NCBI GenBank assembly: GCA_023417745.1
Contig: JAEZEM010000465.1
Coordinates: 1-7,077 of the forward strand
Direction: 5' to 3'
DNA length: 7,077 bases
Source of the DNA: Pseudomonadota bacterium
GTDB taxonomy: Bacteria; Desulfobacterota; Desulfovibrionia; Desulfovibrionales; Desulfovibrionaceae
Below the pieces are notes generated by a model, which ran no database searches, was not told the DNA's origin, and saw only the letters and a list, made by a program, of their open reading frames with translations. Shown one piece after another: positions 1 through 4,909 of this stretch. The number at the start of each line of letters is the position of its first letter. The stretch's first letter is position 1. The translations under genes and the position numbers were made by a program.

Positions 1-335
1 GGAAGCTCATCCGGTTGTGGCTGACCATGTTCGTCAATTTTTCCGTGGCCCCGCTGCGCCTGTCCGCCGTGCTCGGCCTTGGGGTCAGCGCCTTTGGGCT
101 GCTCATGGCCGTGTGGAGCCTGCTGGAGAAGCTTCTTGGCGTGGACGTGCCCACAGGCTGGACCACGCTGTACGTCACGGTGGTCATCTTCGCCGGCATC
201 CAGCTCGTCATGCTCGGGCTGCTCGGCGAATATGTCGGCCGGGGACTGCTTGAGGCCAACCGCGCGCCCCAGTTCGTGGTGCGCGAGGTCCACGGCGGCG
301 GCCTCCCCCCGGCCCGGGAGCCGCGCCGGTGGTAG
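1..335 (+). CDS. Membrane-anchored family 2 glycosyltransferase, C-terminal part only (5' end outside window)
   Basis: The frame is open from the window edge (first whole codon at position 3) to a TAG at 333-335, giving about 110 residues with no start. It contains the motif FSVAPLR at about residues 13-19, a hydrophobic helix at about 21-41, a short polar link, a second helix at about 54-76, and then GEYVGR and a basic tail. This is the usual C-terminal membrane anchor of GtrB/ArnC/DPM1-like GT2 enzymes, which move a sugar from a nucleotide donor onto a polyprenyl phosphate at the inner face of the cytoplasmic membrane. The catalytic GT-A domain lies upstream and cannot be judged, so the sugar is unknown. 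The 3' end overlaps the next gene by 7 nt, which links it to the deoxysugar genes downstream. The family call is fairly secure; the role in surface-glycan assembly is inferred. Confidence 0.85.
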   Translation, partial: KLIRLWLTMFVNFSVAPLRLSAVLGLGVSAFGLLMAVWSLLEKLLGVDVPTGWTTLYVTVVIFAGIQLVMLGLLGEYVGRGLLEANRAPQFVVREVHGGGLPPAREPRRW

Positions 336-739
336 GGCCCCTTGGTCGGGTGCGGCCTGTGGCCATACCCTCCGTCGGCGACGACCGGGGCTGGCTGGCC
401 GTGGTCGAGGCTGAACAGACCGTGCCCTTTCCCATCCGCCGCGTCTTTTACATGCACGGCATGACGGCCGAGCGCGGCGGCCATGCCCACCGCGACACCG
501 ACCAGCTCGTGGTCTGCGTGTCGGGCGCGCTTCGCCTGGACCTCACCGACGGCCGCGACCGGATGTCCGTGCGCCTGGCCGACCCGGCCCAGGGGCTGTT
601 CATCCCGGCCATGGTCTTCATCGACATCCGCGACATCGCGCCTGGAGCCGTCTGCCTGGTGCTGGCCAGCACCCACTACGACATGAGCCGCTCGATTCGC
701 AGCTACGAAGCTTTTCTGGAGGCGGTTGCCCAGCCATGA
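329..739 (+). CDS. Sugar 3,4-ketoisomerase, FdtA/QdtA/WxcM-like cupin
   Basis: This 136-residue protein has the usual length of a single-domain cupin ketoisomerase. Family marks run in order: DDRGWLAVVE (residues 18-27), PFPIRRVFYMHG (33-44), the histidine motif RGGHAHRDTDQ (49-59), VCVSGALRLDL (62-72), GLFIPAMVF (89-97), and a C-terminal HYDMSRSIRSYEAF stretch (116-129). His52 and His54 of HAH, with the nearby Arg and Tyr residues, correspond to the active-site region of FdtA and QdtA. Those enzymes convert dTDP-4-keto-6-deoxyglucose to a 3-keto isomer before C-3 transamination (Fuc3N or Qui3N routes). The sequence does not tell me whether the product is galacto or gluco. The GTG start at 329 is preceded by GGGAG at 316-320, 8 nt away, and overlaps the end of the glycosyltransferase. 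In-frame GTG codons at 350 and 359 are alternative starts. The stop overlaps the next start as ATGA. Confidence 0.88.
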   Translation: MVGPLGRVRPVAIPSVGDDRGWLAVVEAEQTVPFPIRRVFYMHGMTAERGGHAHRDTDQLVVCVSGALRLDLTDGRDRMSVRLADPAQGLFIPAMVFIDIRDIAPGAVCLVLASTHYDMSRSIRSYEAFLEAVAQP

Positions 740-2154
740 GCGCCGCTGCCGTACGCCTGGCCTTCCTGCGTTCCTGCCGGACCCTGGCCGGGGAACTGCC
801 GGACGTGGCCGCCGTCCTGGAGTGGTTTGACGCCAAGGACCGCAGCCGCTTCGAGGTGCGCCGCGCCCCGTTGGCCGCGCTTTCCCAGTGGCGTTACGCG
901 CCCGATCCCATGCGGCTGGCCCACCGTTCGGGACGGTTTTTCGCCATCGAAGGCATCCGGGCGGAAACCGATTTCGGACCGGTGGCCTCCTGGGACCAGC
1001 CCATCATCAACCAGCCCGAGGTGGGCATCCTCGGGCTTCTCGCCCGCGAGATCGACGGCGTGCTCCATTTTCTCATGCAGGCCAAAATGGAGCCCGGCAA
1101 CATCAACATCCTCCAGCTTTCGCCCACGGTCCAGGCCACCCACAGCAACTATTCCCGGGTTCATGCCGGGGCCACGCCGCGCTACCTCGAATATTTCACC
1201 GAGCCCGGCCGGGCCAGGGTGCTCCTGGATCAGCTCCAGCCCGAACAGGGGGCGCGGTTTTTGCGCAAGCGCAACCGCAACATGGTGGTGGCCGTGGACG
1301 GCCCCGTGCCCGAGCACGAGGATTTCCGCTGGCTCACCCTGGGCCAGATCAAGGCGCTTTTGGCCTACGACAACATCGTCAACATGGACGCCCGCACCGT
1401 GGTGTCGCTCATTCCCCTGGCCGATCCCGATGAAGGGCCGGATTACGGCCTCATCCACGGCGTGGGCGGTTTTGGCCTCGACGTCTATCTGTCCTTTTGC
1501 CGCTCGGACAAGGAACGCCAGACCATGGACGAACTCATGGCCTGGCTCACGGCCGGCAAGGCCCGCCACGCCCTGCGCGTGTCGGGCCTGTCCCTGGACC
1601 GGCTGCGCGGCTGGACAGTGACGGACGAGGAAATCCGCCACGAAACAGGCCTCTATTTCTCCGTCATCGGCGTGGACGTGCAGGCCCACACCCGGGAGGC
1701 CACCAGCTGGTCTCAGCCGCTGCTCCACCACAACGGTCAGGGGCTGGTCGGCTTTTTGTGCCAACGCTATGGCGGCGTGCTCCATTTCCTGGTCCGGGGG
1801 AGCCTGGAGCCCGGCAACCGCGACGGCATGGAAATCGGGCCGACCATTGCCTGCTCGGAAGTGGCCGCCAGGTCCTGCCGGGCCTGCGCCCCGCCGCTGC
1901 TTGCCCATTTCCTTGATCCTGTCCGGGGCATCGTGCGCTACGACGCCGTGCAGTCCGAGGAAGGCGGGCGCTTCCACCATTTCCAAAACCGCTACATGGT
2001 GGTGGAGTTGCCGCCGGGGCAAATCCTGGACCTGCCCGGCCACTATGTCTGGATGACGCTCGGGCAATTGTGGCGCATGGCCCGCCACGGCCACGTCAAC
2101 ATTGAGGCCCGAAATCTCATGGCCTGCCTGGGCCTGCTGGAGACCCTGCCGTGA
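736..2154 (+). CDS. NDP-hexose 2,3-dehydratase (EvaA/TylX3/SpnO-type)
   Basis: The 472-residue length fits the family. The protein is an internal duplication. About residues 66-222 and 304-460 align, with near-identical signatures GVLHFLMQAKMEPGN (108-122) and GVLHFLVRGSLEPGN (347-361). Each is preceded by an SW(D/S)QP motif (85-89 and 324-328) and followed by a W(L/M)TLGQ motif (199-204 and 439-444). Two related Nudix-like halves are the known architecture of EvaA-type 2,3-dehydratases. These remove the C-2 hydroxyl side of dTDP-4-keto-6-deoxyglucose to give the 3,4-diketo-2,6-dideoxy intermediate, the committed step to 2-deoxysugars. The ATG at 736 overlaps the upstream TGA (ATGA). A GGAGG at 718-722 lies 13 nt upstream, a long spacing, so translational coupling probably matters. 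The next gene begins inside its stop (GTGA). The family is common in actinomycete antibiotic clusters and less expected in a probable Gram-negative glycan locus. Confidence 0.9.
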   Translation: MSAAAVRLAFLRSCRTLAGELPDVAAVLEWFDAKDRSRFEVRRAPLAALSQWRYAPDPMRLAHRSGRFFAIEGIRAETDFGPVASWDQPIINQPEVGILGLLAREIDGVLHFLMQAKMEPGNINILQLSPTVQATHSNYSRVHAGATPRYLEYFTEPGRARVLLDQLQPEQGARFLRKRNRNMVVAVDGPVPEHEDFRWLTLGQIKALLAYDNIVNMDARTVVSLIPLADPDEGPDYGLIHGVGGFGLDVYLSFCRSDKERQTMDELMAWLTAGKARHALRVSGLSLDRLRGWTVTDEEIRHETGLYFSVIGVDVQAHTREATSWSQPLLHHNGQGLVGFLCQRYGGVLHFLVRGSLEPGNRDGMEIGPTIACSEVAARSCRACAPPLLAHFLDPVRGIVRYDAVQSEEGGRFHHFQNRYMVVELPPGQILDLPGHYVWMTLGQLWRMARHGHVNIEARNLMACLGLLETLP

Positions 2155-3083
2155 AGCTCCTCGTCCTTGGCGCGTCCGATATCTTCGCCCGCCGCGTGGC
2201 CCCCAATCTGCCCGCCCTGGGCCTGGCCGGGGTCGAGATCGTCTCCCGAAGCGGCCGCCGGCCGGCCCTGCCGCCCGAACTTTCCGTCGTCTGGCGCGAC
2301 GACGCCGAGGCCGCCCTGGCCCATAGCTCGGCCGAGGCCGTCTACGTCACCACCGAAAATAGCCGCCACGCCGCCCTGGTCCTGGCCGCCCTGGCCAGCG
2401 GCCGCCATGTCGTCGTGGACAAGCCGGCCTTTTTAACCTTGGCCGAGGCCGAAGCCGCCGCCGAACTGGCCGCCCAAAAAAGTTTGACTCTGGCCGAAGC
2501 CACTGTCTGGGCCGATCATCCGCGCATCAAAGCCCTCTTGGCCGCCTTTGCCGCCGCCGGCTCGGCCCCCACGCGCGTCAGCGCCGTCTTTTCCTTTCCG
2601 CCCCTGCCGTCGGGCAATTTCCGCCACGTCGCCGCTTTGGGCGGCGGGGCGCTTTACGACCTCGGGGCCTACGCCGCCAGCCCCGGCCGCATCCTTTTCG
2701 GCTGCGACCCGGACACCGTGGCCTGCCAAATCCTTTCGCGCGGCCCGGAAGTCGACACGGCCTTTGTCTGCCAGATGACCTACCCCGGCGGGCGCAGCTT
2801 CACCGGAACCTTCGGCTTCGACACCGGCTACGCCAACCGCCTGGACGTGCTCGGCCCCAACCTGGCCGCCTCCTTGGATCGGGTCTTCACCCCGCCGCCC
2901 GGGGCCGCCCTGGAGCTGGCCTGCAACACGCCCACAGGCTGCACCGTGGAGATCATCCCGCCGGCCGACGCCTTTGCCCGCTTTTTCGCCCGCGCGCTCA
3001 CGGCCATGGCCCACGGCCACTCCCCGCCCCTGGCCGAGGCGCTCCTGGCCGACGCCCGGGTTCGGGCGCGGTTGCGTGAGTAA
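2151..3083 (+). CDS. Gfo/Idh/MocA-family oxidoreductase, probable NDP-sugar ketoreductase
   Basis: This is a 310-residue NAD(P)-dependent reductase. The N-terminal Rossmann part begins MKLLVLGASDIFARRVAPNL, followed by VYVTTENSRHAALVLAAL (64-81) and the family lysine motif VVVDKP (87-92), in which Lys91 is the expected catalytic or substrate-binding residue. The C-terminal substrate half carries GGGALYDLGAYAASPGRILFG (starting at 164), where Tyr174 matches the catalytic tyrosine region of the KijD10-type 3-ketoreductases. Placed directly after a 2,3-dehydratase, its likeliest job is reducing the 3-keto group of the unstable 3,4-diketo-2,6-dideoxy intermediate. A 4-ketoreductase role is not excluded. 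The GTG start at 2151 overlaps the previous stop (GTGA) and has GGAGA at 2139-2143, 7 nt upstream. The gene ends in two consecutive TAA codons (3081-3086). It is the last of the overlapping genes; an 83-nt gap with a repeat follows. Confidence 0.82.
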   Translation: MKLLVLGASDIFARRVAPNLPALGLAGVEIVSRSGRRPALPPELSVVWRDDAEAALAHSSAEAVYVTTENSRHAALVLAALASGRHVVVDKPAFLTLAEAEAAAELAAQKSLTLAEATVWADHPRIKALLAAFAAAGSAPTRVSAVFSFPPLPSGNFRHVAALGGGALYDLGAYAASPGRILFGCDPDTVACQILSRGPEVDTAFVCQMTYPGGRSFTGTFGFDTGYANRLDVLGPNLAASLDRVFTPPPGAALELACNTPTGCTVEIIPPADAFARFFARALTAMAHGHSPPLAEALLADARVRARLRE

Positions 3084-3097
3084 TAAGGAAGAAGAAT

Positions 3098-3141
3098 AAG
3101 ATGCCTCCGGCGGCCGGGGGCCTGAGGCCCCCGGACCCCCC
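3098..3141 (-). repeat. Palindromic intergenic repeat, copy A (inverted relative to B and C)
   Basis: The reverse complement matches copy B exactly over 39 nt and copy C over 44 nt with two differences. It contains a perfect hairpin: a 9-bp stem 3114-3122 with 3126-3134 (left arm CCGGGGGCC) and a TGA loop. No T-tract follows on either strand. It fills much of the gap between the reductase and the aminotransferase. Its ATG at 3101 opens a frame that runs in phase into the aminotransferase. Confidence 0.85.
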
Positions 3142-3159
3142 GATAGGGGGAAAAAGGAG
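3137..3159 (+). promoter_or_regulatory. Small hairpin and Shine-Dalgarno of the aminotransferase gene
   Basis: CCCCC at 3137-3141 can pair with GGGGG at 3146-3150 across a GATA loop. It is followed by a purine run with AAGGAG at 3154-3159, 7 nt before the ATG at 3167. This is the strongest ribosome binding site in the window and decides the start. The hairpin ends 3 nt before the site and could affect its exposure, which is inference only. Confidence 0.6.
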
Positions 3160-3166
3160 TGATGGG

Positions 3167-4288
3167 ATGGCGGTGAATGTTTGGGGCTATTTGCGGGAGT
3201 ATGAAGCCGAAAAGGCTGAAGTGCTGGCGGCGGTGGAAGGGGTGCTGGCTTCGGGCAAGCTCATCCTCGGCCCCAATGTCGCCGCCTTTGAACAGGAATT
3301 CGCCGGCTACTGCGGCGCGGCCCATGGCGTGGGCGTGGACAACGGCACCAACGCCGTCATGCTGGCCTTGCTGGCCCTGGGCCTGGAGCCTGGCGACGAG
3401 GTCGTCACCGTCTCCAACACCGCCGTGCCCACGGTCTCGGCCATCGTCAGCGCCGGCGGGACGCCGCGTTTCGTCGATATTGATCCGGCCACCTACCTCA
3501 TGGACACGACGCTGCTGGAAGCGGCCGTGACGCCGCGCACCCGGGCCATCGTGGCGGTGCATCTTTTCGGCCAGTGCGTGGACATGGCGGCCGTGGCCGC
3601 CGTGGCCGAGCGCCACGGGCTTTTTGTGGTCGAGGACTGCGCCCAGTCCCACGGCGCCACCCAGCATGGCCGGGTCTGCGGCTCCCTGGCCGACGCGGCC
3701 GCCTTTTCCTTTTATCCCACCAAGATTCTCGGCACCTACGGCGACGGCGGATTGGTGATGACCGACCGCGAGGACGTGGCGGCCAAGCTCAAGAAACTGC
3801 GCTTCTACGGCATGGAAAAGACCTACTACGCCCTGGAGCACGGGTTCAACAGCCGCTTGGACGAGGTCCATGCCGCCATTCTGCGCGGCAAGCTCAAGCA
3901 TCTGCCGGCCTACATAGCCCGCCGCCGGGAACTGGCCGCCCGCTACGACGCCGCCCTGGCCGGCACGTCCCTGACCCTACCGGTCGTCGCCCCGGGCAAC
4001 GAGCACGCTTACTACCTCTACGTCGCCCGCCACCCCCAGCGCGATGCCGTGCTGGCCGGCCTGAGGGCCCGCGAGGTCAACCTTAACATCAGCTACCCCT
4101 GGCCCATCCACACCATGACGGGCTACGCCCATCTGGGCTACAAGGAAGGCGACCTGCCGCACACCGAGCAGGCAGCCAGGGAGATCTTCTCCCTGCCCAT
4201 GTATCCGTCGCTCACCAACGCGGAACAGGATTTCGCCATTGCCGCGCTCCTCGACGTCCTGGCCGAGGTGGACGGCCAAACGAGGTAA
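3167..4288 (+). CDS. DegT/DnrJ/EryC1/StrS-family PLP-dependent sugar aminotransferase, probable C-3 type
   Basis: This 373-residue fold-type I aminotransferase has marks in order: VWGYLREYEAEKAE (5-18), SGKLILGPNVAAFE (29-42), the phosphate-binding DNGTNA (58-63), VVEDCAQSHGA (154-164) with the ring-contacting Asp157, the PLP-lysine segment SFYPTKILGTYGDGG (181-195) with Lys186, NSRLDEVHAAIL (228-239) and HTMTGYAHLGY (315-325). As I recall the family, overall wording is closest to TylB/EryCI/DesV/FdtB-type enzymes, which add an amino group at C-3 of a 3-keto NDP-sugar. Either the ketoisomerase or the 2,3-dehydratase upstream could make its substrate. The start at 3167 is chosen because AAGGAG lies 7 nt upstream and the family begins here. 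The in-frame ATG at 3101 would add 22 residues translated mostly from repeat A and is rejected. C-3 specificity is inferred from resemblance and context. Confidence 0.9.
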   Translation: MAVNVWGYLREYEAEKAEVLAAVEGVLASGKLILGPNVAAFEQEFAGYCGAAHGVGVDNGTNAVMLALLALGLEPGDEVVTVSNTAVPTVSAIVSAGGTPRFVDIDPATYLMDTTLLEAAVTPRTRAIVAVHLFGQCVDMAAVAAVAERHGLFVVEDCAQSHGATQHGRVCGSLADAAAFSFYPTKILGTYGDGGLVMTDREDVAAKLKKLRFYGMEKTYYALEHGFNSRLDEVHAAILRGKLKHLPAYIARRRELAARYDAALAGTSLTLPVVAPGNEHAYYLYVARHPQRDAVLAGLRAREVNLNISYPWPIHTMTGYAHLGYKEGDLPHTEQAAREIFSLPMYPSLTNAEQDFAIAALLDVLAEVDGQTR

Positions 4289-4291
4289 TTT

Positions 4292-4717
4292 ATGGAATTT
4301 GGCGCCATTGCCCTGGCTCTCATGGCTGCGTTCACCGGCGCGGCCCTGTACATCAACCTTGTGGAGCATCCGGCCCGGCGCGGGCTTCTGGACGGCGAGA
4401 TGCTGGCCCAGTGGCAGGCGAGCTATCCGCGCGCCTCCCGGATGCAGGCGACCCTGGCCATGGGCGGTTTTTTCTTTGGCTTGCTCGCCGCCTACTGGGC
4501 CGGCAAGGCGCTTTTCGTCACGGGCGCGCTTTTTTCCATCGCCAACTGGGTCGTCACCTACCGCTTCATCATGCCGATCAACCGGCAGCTGACGGCCGCC
4601 GACCCGGACACGGCCGACGCCGCCACTCGGGCGCTGCTGGAGAAGTGGAACCTGCTCCACGCCATCCGCACCGGCCTGGGCCTGCTCGCCGTCATCTGCT
4701 TCTTCGCGGCCCTCTAA
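4292..4717 (+). CDS. DUF1772-type four-helix integral membrane protein
   Basis: This is a 141-residue hydrophobic protein with four predicted membrane helices at about 3-23, 54-70, 72-92 and 122-141. Conserved-looking polar marks lie at helix ends: YINLVEHPAR (20-29), W41, ANWVVTYRFIMPINRQL (84-100) and EKWNLLHAIRT (117-127). These fit the DUF1772 (anthrone oxygenase-like) family, most of whose bacterial members have no known function. The ATG at 4292 is 3 nt after the aminotransferase stop. GAGG at 4282-4285 spans the end of that gene and serves as its binding site, so the two are probably coupled. Being next to glycan genes may be incidental; I see no motif for sugar transfer or export. The gene is intact, with a TAA stop at 4715-4717. 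Confidence 0.8.
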   Translation: MEFGAIALALMAAFTGAALYINLVEHPARRGLLDGEMLAQWQASYPRASRMQATLAMGGFFFGLLAAYWAGKALFVTGALFSIANWVVTYRFIMPINRQLTAADPDTADAATRALLEKWNLLHAIRTGLGLLAVICFFAAL

Positions 4718-4728
4718 TGTCCCCCCTC

Positions 4729-4776
4729 TCTCCATATGGGGGGTCCGGGGGCCTCAGGCCCCCGGCCGCCGGAGGC
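4729..4776 (+). repeat. Palindromic intergenic repeat, copy B
   Basis: This 48-nt unit is 46/48 identical to copy C, which lies 105 nt downstream in the same orientation. It has a perfect 9-bp stem, 4745-4753 with 4757-4765, and a TCA loop. Just outside, CCCCCC at 4721-4726 could pair with GGGGGG at 4738-4743. A GGAGG lies at 4771-4775. An ATG at 4736 opens a frame continuous with the molybdoenzyme. The spacer 4777-4833 between copies B and C shows no gene and no convincing promoter. Confidence 0.9.
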
Positions 4777-4833
4777 CTTTGGGCATCCCCGCCGACCAGA
4801 AAACCACTCTACGTCGAAGCCCCTGTTAACTTT

Positions 4834-4881
4834 TCTCCATATGGGGGGTCTGGGGGCCTCAGGCCCCCAGCCGCCGGAGGC
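4834..4881 (+). repeat. Palindromic intergenic repeat, copy C
   Basis: This is a direct repeat of copy B. Its two differences are T at 4851 (C at 4746 in B) and A at 4869 (G at 4764 in B). They face each other in the 9-bp stem 4850-4858 with 4862-4870, so the hairpin is kept intact by a compensatory change. It carries an in-frame ATG at 4841 and a GGAGG at 4876-4880, which is too far from the downstream ATG (29 nt) to be its normal ribosome binding site. Confidence 0.9.
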
Positions 4882-4909
4882 ATCTTCTCTTCCCTCTTTT
4901 CCCACCCCC

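Noticed and set aside
703..2094. Long open frame on the - strand (463 codons) opposite the 2,3-dehydratase
   Set aside because: It is a compositional shadow of the duplicated dehydratase gene. The same is true of the - strand frame 2828-3901, which runs across two real genes and repeat A.
736..2154. Internal duplication of the 2,3-dehydratase as a new fusion
   Set aside because: Two homologous halves are the normal architecture of this family.
2409..2428. DKP instead of EKP in the Gfo/Idh/MocA reductase as a defect
   Set aside because: Asp at this position occurs in functional members of the family, and the lysine and the later tyrosine are present.
3114..3134. Repeat hairpins (also 4745-4765 and 4850-4870) as ordinary intrinsic terminators
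   Set aside because: No T-tract follows the stem on either strand at any copy. They may still affect transcript ends, but the canonical signature is missing.
4777..4833. Promoter for the molybdoenzyme in the spacer between repeats B and C
   Set aside because: I looked for -35/-10-like pairs (for example near 4778 and 4807) and found no convincing match or spacing. GTTAAC at 4825-4830 is only a short palindrome.
4729..4881. CRISPR array from direct copies B and C
   Set aside because: There are only two direct copies with a 57-nt spacer, a third copy inverted far away, and no cas genes.
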